Shown piece by piece: positions 34,880 to 43,424 of a stretch of DNA of 64,000 nucleotides. Source of the DNA: UBA7960 sp964348755. GTDB taxonomy: Bacteria > Bacteroidota > Bacteroidia > Bacteroidales > UBA7960. The stretch covers positions 1-64,000 of the forward strand of contig CAYGDW010000002.1 in assembly GCA_964348755.1 (NCBI GenBank), in the 5' to 3' direction. Numbering within the stretch: the stretch's first letter is position 1; each line of letters starts with the position of its first letter. The notes beneath the pieces are model-generated. The model saw only the letters and a list, made by a program, of their open reading frames with translations. It was not told the origin of the DNA and did not search any database. Made by a program: the position numbers and the translations under genes.

Positions 34880-35705
34880 GCCAGGGGGTTTTGCACAAAA
34901 TTCAGTTCTCTGCAAAGGCGATAGCCTGTTTAGTGCTGGTAATTTCTTCGAGGCTGCCATAGCATTCGAACGCGCATACTATTTTGCACCAAATAATACC
35001 GAACGCATTGCAGCAAACCTGAAAAAAGCAAACGCCCTGAAGCAGCAAGGAGAATTTTCAAAGGCTTTTTCTGACCTGCAACGCTCCCTGCCTACCGCAA
35101 TTATCGACTCTTTACGTATAGAAGTGCTATACGAAACGGCCATTTGCGCTTATTTAGCTGGTAATTATGCTCATTCCATATCAATTCTGAGTCAACTTAT
35201 TTACCAGTATCCACATGCAATACAATTCAAAGAATTTTTTTTGCTTAAGGCCATGGTATTGGTAAAACTCGAACAATGGAACGAGTTGTCAGTTCATATT
35301 AACCAAATGGCATTACAAAGGCAACCCACATTGCAAAAAGACCAGGTAATGACACAATTGCGCGATTTACTTAACCCGGGAAACCAACCCAAATTACGAA
35401 ACCCCGAAAGAGCCAGTCTGTGGTCAACTATTATTCCTGGCTCTGGCCACCTTTATGCCGGAAGTCCTGGCAAAGGAGTAATTAATGGTTTATCGCAACT
35501 GGTTTCGTTGGGCGGGGCTTTCGTAATGGGGGTTAATCATTTGTATTTTAGTGGGTTTATAATTGGGTTGGGCGCTTTTCAGTCGTTTTATTTCGGAGGA
35601 ATAAAACAAGCAGCCAACCTCGCTCAACAAAACAACATTAAAAAAATGAATGATTATCAGGCCAAAATCGAAACGCTTTTGTTTGACATATATCAAATGC
35701 CTTAA
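34818..35705 (+). CDS. Second TPR/TM2-like membrane protein
   Basis: 295 residues: signal peptide (ending GFAQ), TPR-like helices (GDSLFSAGNFFEAAIAFERA is a good first repeat), then WSTIIPGSGHLYAGSPGKG and two membrane helices, ending in a charged tail. Paralogue of the preceding gene with the same layout but low identity. The start ATG at 34818 lies within the end of the preceding gene, a 62-bp overlap that suggests coupled translation. Confidence 0.65.
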   Translation: MKWTNAYFLICIFLCAIFFNKPGGFAQNSVLCKGDSLFSAGNFFEAAIAFERAYYFAPNNTERIAANLKKANALKQQGEFSKAFSDLQRSLPTAIIDSLRIEVLYETAICAYLAGNYAHSISILSQLIYQYPHAIQFKEFFLLKAMVLVKLEQWNELSVHINQMALQRQPTLQKDQVMTQLRDLLNPGNQPKLRNPERASLWSTIIPGSGHLYAGSPGKGVINGLSQLVSLGGAFVMGVNHLYFSGFIIGLGAFQSFYFGGIKQAANLAQQNNIKKMNDYQAKIETLLFDIYQMP

Positions 35706-35708
35706 TAA

Positions 35709-36632
35709 TTGTTATTCCAAAAAATAAATATTTCCATCAGAATAATTCTGTTGTTTTTGCTGATAAACTCATCGGGTAGAATCTCGGCAATGTATGGCAG
35801 CGTCGAACCTGAGCCAGCCTTCATTGCCCTGGAGCAAACCATGCTTGCGCTTTACGAATTTGATTTTTTTCGGGCTGACTCTTTGTCTGATCAGATGCTG
35901 AAAAATTATCCAGATCATTACCTTTCGCATTTTACCCGTGCTCAGTATTTGTGGTGGCTTATAATTACTCAAAACTCCAATTCAAAGCTCCAGGTCGAAT
36001 TTAGTAGTTCACTTGAAAACTCCCTAAGGGCCATTGAGGCATACATGCAAGCGGGCCAGCAGCACATTTATAATTTCTTTTTTATTAACATTTATGCAAT
36101 GCTGGCAAGGCTTAACCTAAAAAATCGCGAGTACCTGCGCACCATACTTTCGCTCAAAAATTGCATAAACCAAGTTGGGATTTCTCTTGGCAACGAAATT
36201 CTTTTCCCTCCATATAACCTTACTTCTGGCATGTACAACTACCTGTCCGAATACTCAGCAATCCGATATCCATTTTTGGGTTTGTACACCCTTCTATATC
36301 CCAAAGGGAATATGGAGCTTGGCCTTAAACAGCTTAAAATTGCAGCGGCCAATGAAAACCTGATATGGAAGACCGAAGCTTCTTACTTACTGCTGAAAAT
36401 TTTTCTTGAACTGGAAAAAGAACCTGCAAGGGCCTTGATATATGGGAGGTACCTGGTCGAAAAATTTCCGAATAACCTGATTTTTCAATGGCATAACCTT
36501 CAAATTTCTGAAACCATTGAGTCAGGTATTTCTTCCCAAAAATTGAAAACCAAACTTCTTGAAAACACCCGCATGGCAAAAGGTATCAGTCAATCTCAGA
36601 AGACTTATTTGCTTTCGATTTTCGAAAAATAA
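35709..36632 (+). CDS. Exported TPR-like protein, unknown
   Basis: 307 residues from TTG 35709, which gives a signal peptide (ISIRIILLFLLINSSG); the first ATG at 35790 would remove it. The rest is helical with repeat-like spacing (LEQTMLALYEFDFFRADSLSDQML, YLLLKIFLELEKEPARALIYGRYL). No catalytic motif. It follows the previous gene by 3 bp and ends the yidD operon at a hairpin. Confidence 0.6.
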   Translation: MLFQKINISIRIILLFLLINSSGRISAMYGSVEPEPAFIALEQTMLALYEFDFFRADSLSDQMLKNYPDHYLSHFTRAQYLWWLIITQNSNSKLQVEFSSSLENSLRAIEAYMQAGQQHIYNFFFINIYAMLARLNLKNREYLRTILSLKNCINQVGISLGNEILFPPYNLTSGMYNYLSEYSAIRYPFLGLYTLLYPKGNMELGLKQLKIAAANENLIWKTEASYLLLKIFLELEKEPARALIYGRYLVEKFPNNLIFQWHNLQISETIESGISSQKLKTKLLENTRMAKGISQSQKTYLLSIFEK

Positions 36633-36634
36633 AA

Positions 36635-36680
36635 AACCGGCCTCCCTTTGCTGAATGTGATTGCGGGGAAACCGGCTTTT
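36635..36680. terminator. Hairpin between convergent genes
   Basis: A CCGGCCTCCC/GGGAAACCGG stem (about 36640-36649 and 36668-36677) with one internal mismatch pair, an A run on the left and TTTT on the right. It would end transcription of both the yidD operon and the TM2 gene. Boundaries are by eye. Confidence 0.45.
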
Positions 36681-36696
36681 GTTGTAGGAAAAATGT

Positions 36697-37107
36697 TTAC
36701 CACATAAAGAATTTAGGATTGTCGATGTACTGGCTTATGTCATCATCAATCAAGCCTATTAAAAGCACAATCCAGTCGATAAGGGCAACAATACCGCAAC
36801 CCCCGAGTGTAAGAATATAACCAATTATTACCCCGGTTCTGGTTCCAAGGTAGGCCCTGTGAATACCCAGTGGGCCAAGAAACCATGCCAAGGCAAAGGC
36901 TACAGCAGGATTCTTTTCTTTCAGGTAAGATCCGCCTGCATTGGCAGAAAGAGCTCCAACAGAATTCATGGCCAGAAAGTCAACCTGTTCAGCCTGGGCA
37001 AACATGTTATCGACAGCCGTCTGATTGAGCCGGTATTGGCTGGCTTCGGCCTGGGTTGCCAAAATACCGGCCAAAAAAACCACTAGAGTAACAAACAGTT
37101 TTTTCAT
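36697..37107 (-). CDS. TM2-domain membrane protein with signal peptide
   Basis: 136 residues: signal peptide (ending TQAEA), a 40-residue periplasmic part, then a classical TM2 domain (about 68-120): AFALAWFLGPLGIHRAYLGT, second helix ending in ALIDWIVLLIGL, and the trailing IDDDISQY. TM2 proteins form a helical hairpin; their bacterial role is unsettled. It faces the yidD operon, which has two proteins with similar segments, so three TM2-like proteins lie within 3 kb. Confidence 0.85.
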   Translation of the reverse strand: MKKLFVTLVVFLAGILATQAEASQYRLNQTAVDNMFAQAEQVDFLAMNSVGALSANAGGSYLKEKNPAVAFALAWFLGPLGIHRAYLGTRTGVIIGYILTLGGCGIVALIDWIVLLIGLIDDDISQYIDNPKFFMW

Positions 37108-37156
37108 GCAAAATGGGTTTAGTGAGTAATTAGGTTTTCTGGTTAAATCAATATGG

Positions 37157-37209
37157 CAAATATATGATATAATTTTTTTGTTTTACAGTATTAGTCTTGC
37201 AATTGCAAG
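37157..37209 (-). promoter_or_regulatory. TM2 gene promoter element and upstream palindrome
   Basis: On the minus strand TATATTTG (37164-37157) matches TAnnTTTG and lies 50 bp before the ATG. A perfect 14-bp palindrome CTTGCAATTGCAAG (37196-37209) lies 31 bp further upstream, where a -33 element or operator would be. No TTTG at the expected spacing. Confidence 0.45.
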
Positions 37210-37461
37210 AAATTTTAACAACTAAATTTCAATAGCATTTTCAATACATACTTAGTCAACATTTTGCTGTTTCCCATTCCGAAAACCTTTGAACCAAACG
37301 GGCCTTGCCTATGGAAAGTATTGAATATCAACCACGGGTTTTAGGTATCACACATTGCTGAGTGGTAGAATTACACCAAATCAGAGGCGTTGGTTACCTC
37401 TTAAACTTTTTTAAACCCTGGGTCTGACTTATCAAAGCCTTTATTTTTAGCACTTTTGGTT
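37210..37461. other. Gene-free stretch
   Basis: I see no reading frame, repeat, tRNA or convincing hairpin here between the TM2 promoter and the end of yraN. A small RNA cannot be excluded. Confidence 0.4.
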
Positions 37462-37824
37462 TTAAAGGGTAGGGTAGAAGGCATCTTCAATGTGGCTTAC
37501 CTGGCGTTGGTCTCCTTTAAACAATACGCTGATAATATCGAAACGTACCTCAAGGTCGAGGTTGTTTTTTATCAGGTAATGATTGGCTGCGGCAATTAAA
37601 AGCTTTTGTTTGCTTTTGGTAACAAACTCTTCGGGTTCGCCAAAAAAGGCTGTTTTACGGGCTTTTACTTCAATAATAACAAGCTGGTTGCCTTTTTGGG
37701 CAATAATGTCAATTTCCTTGTGGCTCGACTGCCAGTTGGTTTCTAAAACCTTATAGCCATTTTTTGTCAAATGCTCCAGGGCTATGGCTTCTCCCTTTTT
37801 GCCGGTTTCGTGAGGTTCAGCCAT
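37462..37824 (-). CDS. yraN: UPF0102 YraN family protein
   Basis: 120 residues with a restriction-endonuclease-like fold: GKKGEAIALEHL, then EIDIIAQKGNQLVIIEVKAR with the Glu-Asp-(ExK) cluster intact (KEIDIIA and IEVKAR). Role in cells is unsettled although DNA processing has been suggested. Third gene of pssA-purS-yraN, 17 bp after purS. Confidence 0.92.
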   Translation of the reverse strand: MAEPHETGKKGEAIALEHLTKNGYKVLETNWQSSHKEIDIIAQKGNQLVIIEVKARKTAFFGEPEEFVTKSKQKLLIAAANHYLIKNNLDLEVRFDIISVLFKGDQRQVSHIEDAFYPTL

Positions 37825-37841
37825 GGTTTAATGCCAGAAAA

Positions 37842-38096
37842 TTATTTTATTTCGAAAAGTTCAAATTCAAAATACTCCATAATAGGATTTGCAAGTAGTT
37901 TTTTGCAAGCAGTTTCTACTTTTTTGTGGGCTGCATCCTGATTTTCGGCCTCCACCTCAAGGGTTATGTGCTTGCCAATTCTTACATTGGTAATTTCGGG
38001 CAAACCCAGGTTTTTCATGCTTTTGGTTATGGCTTTTCCTTGGGGGTCGAGCAGGGCCTTTAGGGGCATTACATTAATCTCGGCGCGAAAATTCAT
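37842..38096 (-). CDS. purS: Phosphoribosylformylglycinamidine synthase subunit PurS
   Basis: 84 residues, the small dimeric bridging subunit of the three-part FGAM synthase, which channels ammonia from PurQ to PurL. The family pattern is clear: VMPLKALLDPQGKAI, then NVRIGKHITLEVEA and KKLLANPIMEYFEF. In Bacteroidota a separate purS is less common than the fused PurL; no purQ or purL lies in the window. It begins 1 bp after pssA ends. Confidence 0.9.
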   Translation of the reverse strand: MNFRAEINVMPLKALLDPQGKAITKSMKNLGLPEITNVRIGKHITLEVEAENQDAAHKKVETACKKLLANPIMEYFEFELFEIK

Positions 38097-38097
38097 C

Positions 38098-38850
38098 TTA
38101 TTTGTGTGTTTGGAATGGTTCAGGTTTTTTTACTGAAAGGGCACTGTTTGCAAGCGACAAAATTATGTAAAATATTACTATCATGGCCACTGCTTCAATA
38201 CCTAAAATTAAAAGTGAAATTATTACCAGAGCCAAAAAAACGTACCTGATTTGGTTTCCATGCCATCTCAACGATTTTATTTTTAACGAAAACATAACCA
38301 ACGGCGAAACCATGAGCCACGAAAAAACAATAACGAGAATCATCAAAGCTGGCATGCTTAAAGTTATGGTTTTTACCAGGCTATATATAATTCCATCGGC
38401 AGGTGCAAATGCCAGCACAAAGGGCAATGAAGCAAAAAAGGCTGCATTGGCAGGGGTTGGAAGCCCTATGAACGAATCAGACTGGCGGCTGTCGATGTTG
38501 AATATGGCCAGCCGAAGGCCTGCAAAAATGGCTATAATAAAGCCGGCAAACGGCAAAACAATTTGCAGTGCAGGAGGGTTTAATGGCTGGGCGGCCTGAT
38601 GCATGTAAAAATATAAAATGGCCGAAGGGGCCAATCCGAAACTTACCAAATCGGCCAGGCTATCCAACTGTTGCCCAAGGGCAGAGTGGGCTTTCAAAAC
38701 TCGGGAAAGCATACCATCGGCAAAGTCGAGCAACGAACAAAAACCTATAATAATTGCCGAATAATGAACAAATCCTTGTATGGCCAGTACCACAGAAACC
38801 GAACCCAAAAACAGGTTCAGAAGCGTAACCGCGTTGGGCAATTGTTTCAT
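38098..38850 (-). CDS. pssA: CDP-diacylglycerol-serine O-phosphatidyltransferase
   Basis: 250 residues, about eight membrane helices. CDP-alcohol phosphotransferase motif is present: Asp42, Asp45-Gly46, Ser49-Arg50 (Ser replaces the usual Ala), Gly59, Asp63 and Asp67. The N-terminal MKQLPNAVTLLNLFLG is typical of PssA. Makes phosphatidylserine, precursor of phosphatidylethanolamine. Heads the pssA-purS-yraN operon; a small gene starts divergently 39 bp away. Confidence 0.92.
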   Translation of the reverse strand: MKQLPNAVTLLNLFLGSVSVVLAIQGFVHYSAIIIGFCSLLDFADGMLSRVLKAHSALGQQLDSLADLVSFGLAPSAILYFYMHQAAQPLNPPALQIVLPFAGFIIAIFAGLRLAIFNIDSRQSDSFIGLPTPANAAFFASLPFVLAFAPADGIIYSLVKTITLSMPALMILVIVFSWLMVSPLVMFSLKIKSLRWHGNQIRYVFLALVIISLLILGIEAVAMIVIFYIILSLANSALSVKKPEPFQTHK

Positions 38851-38889
38851 TTTTTTATCTTTACTAAATTCTTAATCTATTTTTTATTG

Positions 38890-39138
38890 ATGGACAAATC
38901 AGCGTTTCTAAAAGCCGCTTTTAAAGAAAAAGTGCATTATGTCTTAGAGCATGGAAAACAAATTTCAGCCAGACAATTTCTGTATTATACCATTAAACTT
39001 TATAGCATTTCCGATTTTTTTGCTGAAATCTGGTACATCCCTTTCTCCAATAAAATTGACAAGGTTGAACTGCTCGATATCGATGATGTGCTGCACCTCT
39101 ACCGCAACGACTTCGATATTTCGTCCCTGCTAAAGTAA
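38890..39138 (+). CDS. Small conserved-looking protein of unknown function
   Basis: 82 residues from ATG 38890 (the frame stays open upstream into pssA). No signal peptide or membrane helix. Composition is ordinary, with an amphipathic first half (AAFKEKVHYVLEHGKQI) and an acidic C-terminal segment (KVELLDIDDVLHLYRND). Not recognised. It is divergent from pssA and separated from the DPP-IV gene by 127 bp. Codon usage matches the neighbours, which supports a real gene. Confidence 0.6.
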   Translation: MDKSAFLKAAFKEKVHYVLEHGKQISARQFLYYTIKLYSISDFFAEIWYIPFSNKIDKVELLDIDDVLHLYRNDFDISSLLK

Positions 39139-39220
39139 GCAGATTTTTTAACCTCTTTATTTGGGTCGCATTTATTTTCTAAATACGATGGCAATCGGTT
39201 TATTTTATGGGCGAAACTGA

Positions 39221-39228
39221 TATTTTTG
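39221..39228 (+). promoter_or_regulatory. -7 promoter element before the DPP-IV gene
   Basis: TATTTTTG matches TAnnTTTG, 37 bp before the ATG at 39266. The -33 position reads GTTTA, a poor match. Confidence 0.45.
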
Positions 39229-39265
39229 CTGACGTCAAATCTTCCTATAATTAAATTTTATAAAT

Positions 39266-41467
39266 ATGGCTGGCTTCAAAAATATTTTTCGGTTTTCGGG
39301 TTCATTTTTCGCGTTGCTTTTATCAGGTTATCTTATGGCCGGCGAGCCTTCCATTACCCTTGAAAAGATTTGGAAAGACCGCTATTTCGCCCCCAAAACC
39401 ATAAGGCTGGGCAAATCAATGGCCAATGGATTAAGCTATTCAATCATCGAAAAGCAAACCGATATAAACATTCATGCATACCAAACCGGCACATTTTTGC
39501 ATACAATTTTTTCGACCGAAGGCTTACTTACCGACCCAAATGGAAAGGCCTTAAAGGTTGGGACTTATCATTTTAGTCCGTGTGAAAAATTTTTGCTTGT
39601 GGGGGTAAAGCAGCAGCCGATTTACCGCTATTCATACACTGCCGAATATTTTTTGTGGGATATTGAAAAAAAACAGTTAAAACCCCTCTCTGAAGGAACC
39701 CGCCAAACCTTGCCGGTTTTTTCGCCCGATGGACAAATGGTGGCTTTTGTGCGCCAAAACAATGTATTTATTAAAGACCTGCGCAACAATTCCGAAACTG
39801 CTGTAACAAATGATGGGCTTGCCAACCATATTATAAACGGAACTACCGACTGGGTTTATGAAGAAGAGTTTGGATTTACTCAAGGCATTTACTGGTCGGC
39901 CGATGGCAAGCAACTTGCCTATTATCGTTTCGACGAAAGTCAAGTAAAGGAATTTACCATGTTGATTTATGGCAGTTTATATCCCGACGAATATCGTTTT
40001 AAATATCCCAAAGCCGGCGAAAGAAACTCCATGGTTACCATACATATTTACAATGTGCAAACCGGGCAGACCGTACAGGCCGATACAGGCCCCGAAACCG
40101 ACCAATACATTCCGCGAATAAAATGGACAACCGATCCTTCGCTGCTGTGCATTTACCGCATGAACCGCCATCAAAACCAACTCGAATTGTTGCTGGTAAA
40201 CGCCACAACCGGAGCCAACCGCCTCCTTTATCACGAAACGAACCCATATTTTATCGATGTGAACGATGACCTTACTTTTCTGGCAGATGGCCGCCACTTC
40301 ATAATCAGCAGCGAAAAAAGCGGATACAGGCACCTATACCTTTACAATATGCAAGGGCACCTGGTACGACCATTAACCTCGGGCAACTGGGATGTGCACC
40401 GATTTGCCGGGGTTGACCAAACCCGCCGCCTGGTTTATTATACCTCGCACCAGGTGTCGCCTCTTACAAACCACCTTTATAGCACAAGGCTCGATGGCCG
40501 GCAAAAATCAAAACTTACCTCAGGCACAGGTATGCACAATCCTACATTCAGCCGCGGTTTTAAGTATTTTATAAACCAATTTTCAAATACAAACACTCCA
40601 CCTGTGTTTAGCATACACAAGGCCGACGGCACCCTTATAAAAGTGCTCGAAAACAACTGCGAGCTGGCCCAGAAAGCCAAACAGCATAATTTTACAAACC
40701 GTGAGTTTTTTAATTTTACAACTTCCGAAGGAGTGCTGCTAAATGGCTGGATGATGAAGCCAACCAATTTTGACCCTACCAAAAAACACCCCCTGTTTAT
40801 GTATGTTTATGGTGGGCCCGACTCGCAAACAGTACTCGATCGCTGGGACGCCTCAAACGGCCCATGGTTTCAAATGCTTACACAGATGGGCTTTGTGGTG
40901 GTTTCGGTCGATAACCGCGGAACCGGCGCACGCGGTCAGGAATTCAGAAAAATGACATACCTTGAGCTTGGAAAATACGAAACCACCGACCAGATTGAAG
41001 CAGCAAAATACCTGGGGACTTTGCCCTATATTGACAAAAACCGAATCGGCATTTTTGGCTGGAGCTATGGAGGGTATCTTTCGTTGCTTTGCCTTGCAAA
41101 AGGTGCTGAATACTTTGCAGCCGCCATTGCAGTAGCTCCGGTTACAAACTGGAGGTTTTACGATACCATTTATACCGAACGCTTTATGAGAACCCCTCAG
41201 GAAAATGCCAAGGGGTATGATGAAAATTCGCCCATAAACCATGCAGAAAAAATTAAGGGAAAGCTGCTGCTGGCACACGGATCGGCCGATGATAACGTGC
41301 ACTACCAAAACACCATGGAAATGGCCTCAGCTTTAATTGAAGCCAATATTCCGTTCGAACTGGCCATATACCCAAACCATAACCACAGTATTGTGGGCAC
41401 AAATGCACGATTACACCTATACGAGCACATGACCCGCTTTTTGCAAAACAGCCTTTTACCAAATTAA
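39266..41467 (+). CDS. Dipeptidyl peptidase IV (S9B)
   Basis: 733 residues with a signal peptide (ending LMAGE). Removes Xaa-Pro dipeptides from peptide N-termini. The propeller contains the Glu-Glu motif that binds the substrate amine (DWVYEEEFGF). The hydrolase domain has Ser600 (GWSYGG), Asp675 (HGSADDN) and His707 (PNHNHS). Periplasmic DPP-IV enzymes of this type are widespread in asaccharolytic and marine Bacteroidota that feed on peptides. Single-gene unit. Confidence 0.94.
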   Translation: MAGFKNIFRFSGSFFALLLSGYLMAGEPSITLEKIWKDRYFAPKTIRLGKSMANGLSYSIIEKQTDINIHAYQTGTFLHTIFSTEGLLTDPNGKALKVGTYHFSPCEKFLLVGVKQQPIYRYSYTAEYFLWDIEKKQLKPLSEGTRQTLPVFSPDGQMVAFVRQNNVFIKDLRNNSETAVTNDGLANHIINGTTDWVYEEEFGFTQGIYWSADGKQLAYYRFDESQVKEFTMLIYGSLYPDEYRFKYPKAGERNSMVTIHIYNVQTGQTVQADTGPETDQYIPRIKWTTDPSLLCIYRMNRHQNQLELLLVNATTGANRLLYHETNPYFIDVNDDLTFLADGRHFIISSEKSGYRHLYLYNMQGHLVRPLTSGNWDVHRFAGVDQTRRLVYYTSHQVSPLTNHLYSTRLDGRQKSKLTSGTGMHNPTFSRGFKYFINQFSNTNTPPVFSIHKADGTLIKVLENNCELAQKAKQHNFTNREFFNFTTSEGVLLNGWMMKPTNFDPTKKHPLFMYVYGGPDSQTVLDRWDASNGPWFQMLTQMGFVVVSVDNRGTGARGQEFRKMTYLELGKYETTDQIEAAKYLGTLPYIDKNRIGIFGWSYGGYLSLLCLAKGAEYFAAAIAVAPVTNWRFYDTIYTERFMRTPQENAKGYDENSPINHAEKIKGKLLLAHGSADDNVHYQNTMEMASALIEANIPFELAIYPNHNHSIVGTNARLHLYEHMTRFLQNSLLPN

Positions 41468-41513
41468 AAAATGCATGGAACTAAAAAACTAATAGCAAAA
41501 TGCTTGCATTAGT

Positions 41514-41544
41514 TTTGATTTAATTAAAAGAATATTTACCTTTG
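41514..41544 (+). promoter_or_regulatory. Promoter of rpsU
   Basis: TTTG at 41514-41517, exactly 19 bp, then TACCTTTG at 41537-41544: a full match to the Bacteroidota sigma-A consensus. Transcription should start near 41551, 55 bp before the ATG. Confidence 0.8.
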
Positions 41545-41605
41545 CACTCCCTTTCGGAAAAATCTGTACAGAAAAAAATTAAATAACACAAAGAAAGAGT
41601 AAAAA

Positions 41606-41803
41606 ATGATCATTGTACCTGTAAAAGAAGGCGAAAACATTGACCGCGTTTTAAAGAAACTCAAACGCAAATTCGAAAAAACCGGTGTTCTCAGAGAACT
41701 TAGGGAGAGGCAAAAATTTACCAAGCCTTCCATAAAAAACCGCGAACAGCGCCTTAAGGCTATCTACATCCAGAAAATGCAGGCCGATAAAGATTCAATG
41801 TAA
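41606..41803 (+). CDS. rpsU: 30S ribosomal protein bS21
   Basis: 65 residues, near-standard length. Begins MIIVPVKEGENIDRVLKK and has the basic RRKFEKTGVLRELRERQ-like helix (here KRKFEKTGVLRELRERQ) and the basic C-terminus. In Bacteroidota bS21 helps sequester the anti-Shine-Dalgarno, which fits the rarity of such sequences in this window. Probably co-transcribed with the recombinase gene 86 bp downstream. Confidence 0.95.
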   Translation: MIIVPVKEGENIDRVLKKLKRKFEKTGVLRELRERQKFTKPSIKNREQRLKAIYIQKMQADKDSM

Positions 41804-41895
41804 TTTTTTTGCAAGATTTATTTGAGGAAATTTTTGCTTTTGGAGCTTATTTAGCCTAACTTTAAGCAAAGATTTCTTCTTTTTTTGTATTGGTC

Positions 41896-42786
41896 ATGGC
41901 AGTAAGCGCTGAAAGGTTTTTGCAGTACTTAGAGCGTGAAAAACGTTACTCGAGCCATACCATTATTGCATACCGCAACGACTTAACCCAGTTTCTAAAT
42001 TACCTGTACCAACAGTATGGTATTAATGACCTTACTGCGGCAAACGCCCCAATGATAAGGTCATGGTTGGCCCAATCCATTTCTGAAGGCCTTTCAAAAA
42101 CTACCGTTAAACGCAAAATTTCGGCTTATAAATCATTTCTCAGGTTTGCCCAAAAAAACGAGCCGACAATCAAAAACCCGTTCGATAAAATTACAAGCAT
42201 CAAAAAAAGCAAGGTACTTCCTGCATTTATTGAACAGGAAGGTATGAACCGGCTTTTCGATCAGACTGAATTTAAGGAAGATTTCTCGGGCAAACGAGAT
42301 CGGCTTATCCTGTCTTTGTTCTACACTACAGGTATGCGCCTTTCAGAACTCTGCCAACTCCAGCACCAACATTTCGATGCTTCAAACAATACCATTACTG
42401 TTACCGGAAAACGCGCAAAACAGCGCATTATACCACTCTTACCCGAAGTAGGTGTTGATATAATTAATTATTTTGCAGAAAAAGAGAAAAGATTTGGGTT
42501 AGAATTGGACAGCCATATTTTTATTTCTGACAAAGGCAACAAGATATACCCAAAGTTTGTTTACCGCTTGGTAACGCATTATTTGGGAAAGATTACCACC
42601 CGAAGCCGAAAAGGCCCACATATTTTAAGACACACGTTTGCTACACACATGCTTAATAATGGAGCAGACCTTAACGCAATCAAAGAAATATTGGGCCATG
42701 CAAACCTTTCGGCAACTCAGGTTTATACGCACAATAGCATTGAAAAACTAAAGACCGTTTATAAACAAGCCCATCCAAAGGCATAA
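41896..42786 (+). CDS. Tyrosine recombinase XerC/XerD
   Basis: 296 residues from ATG 41896. N-terminal SAM-like domain (1-90) and catalytic domain with Arg148 (TTGMRLSEL), His242 and Arg245 (HILRHTFATHML), His268 (LGHANLS) and Tyr277 (QVYTHNS). All catalytic residues are present and the length is that of chromosome-dimer resolving Xer proteins. Position between rpsU and hpf, with no phage genes, supports a housekeeping role; XerC versus XerD cannot be decided. Confidence 0.92.
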   Translation: MAVSAERFLQYLEREKRYSSHTIIAYRNDLTQFLNYLYQQYGINDLTAANAPMIRSWLAQSISEGLSKTTVKRKISAYKSFLRFAQKNEPTIKNPFDKITSIKKSKVLPAFIEQEGMNRLFDQTEFKEDFSGKRDRLILSLFYTTGMRLSELCQLQHQHFDASNNTITVTGKRAKQRIIPLLPEVGVDIINYFAEKEKRFGLELDSHIFISDKGNKIYPKFVYRLVTHYLGKITTRSRKGPHILRHTFATHMLNNGADLNAIKEILGHANLSATQVYTHNSIEKLKTVYKQAHPKA

Positions 42787-42803
42787 AAGTGGAGGTACCA
42801 TTC

Positions 42804-43103
42804 ATGAAAGTAAACATCAGTTCATTGCATTTTAAATCAGATGTAAAACTCGAAGATTTCATCCGTGAAAAAACTTCAAAGCTTTCCAGTCATTACGACG
42901 GAGTTATTGGCTGCGACGTAACCCTTAAACTCGACACGGCCCAAAACAATGAAAACAAGATAGTTGAAATGCGGATTTTGATACCTGGCAATGATCTGTT
43001 CTCAAAAAAGCAGGCGCGCACATTTGAAGAAGCCACCGACCAAACAGTTGATGCATTAAGGCGTCAGTTACAGCGGTATAAAGAAAAATTGAAAAACATT
43101 TAA
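42804..43103 (+). CDS. hpf: Ribosome hibernation-promoting factor (HPF/YfiA)
   Basis: 99 residues from ATG 42804, picked because GGAGGT (42791-42796) sits 7 nt before it, a rare true Shine-Dalgarno in this genome; the GTG at 42789 would overlap it. The fold is seen in VNISSLHFKSDVKLEDFI and the basic C-terminal helix ALRRQLQRYKEKLK. Short form without the dimerising extension. Binds the 30S subunit in stationary phase. It lies 17 bp after the recombinase. Confidence 0.93.
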   Translation: MKVNISSLHFKSDVKLEDFIREKTSKLSSHYDGVIGCDVTLKLDTAQNNENKIVEMRILIPGNDLFSKKQARTFEEATDQTVDALRRQLQRYKEKLKNI

Positions 43104-43142
43104 GCGCTTGCAAATGGTTTTCTTAAAAAAAATCTATTTCAG

Positions 43143-43173
43143 TTTGGTAGTATTTAAATCTTTCGTACATTTG
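43143..43173 (+). promoter_or_regulatory. Promoter of the tRNA-tuf-secE-nusG-rpl-rpo operon
   Basis: TTTG at 43143-43146, 19 bp, then TACATTTG at 43166-43173: a full consensus match. The first tRNA begins 77 bp after the element. Confidence 0.8.
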
Positions 43174-43249
43174 CAGACCTTTTTAACAAGGTCTGAATTT
43201 TTGTTGAAAAGCGATCAGCAAAAGGTCAACAACAAGTGATTAAATCGCT

Positions 43250-43323
43250 GCCGGTGTAGCTCAGTTGGCCAGAGCAGCTGATTTGTAATCAGCTGGTCGG
43301 GGGTTCGAATCCCTCCATCGGCT
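43250..43323 (+). tRNA. tRNA-Thr (TGT)
   Basis: Cloverleaf with acceptor GCCGGTG pairing with CATCGGC, anticodon stem GCTGA/TCAGC, loop TTTGTAA giving anticodon TGT, and T loop TTCGAAT. CCA is not encoded. First tRNA of the operon. Confidence 0.95.
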
Positions 43324-43342
43324 CGAAGTTTTGAAATATTCT

Positions 43343-43424
43343 GGGGGGATACCAGAGCGGTCAAATGGGGCAGACTGTAAATCTGTTGGCGCAGCCTTCG
43401 GAGGTTCGAATCCTCCTCCCCCCA
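43343..43424 (+). tRNA. tRNA-Tyr (GTA)
   Basis: Class II tRNA of 82 nt with acceptor GGGGGGA/TCCCCCC, anticodon loop CTGTAAA (anticodon GTA), a long variable arm and T loop TTCGAAT. Its 3' end is partially duplicated downstream (43473-43516). Confidence 0.95.
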
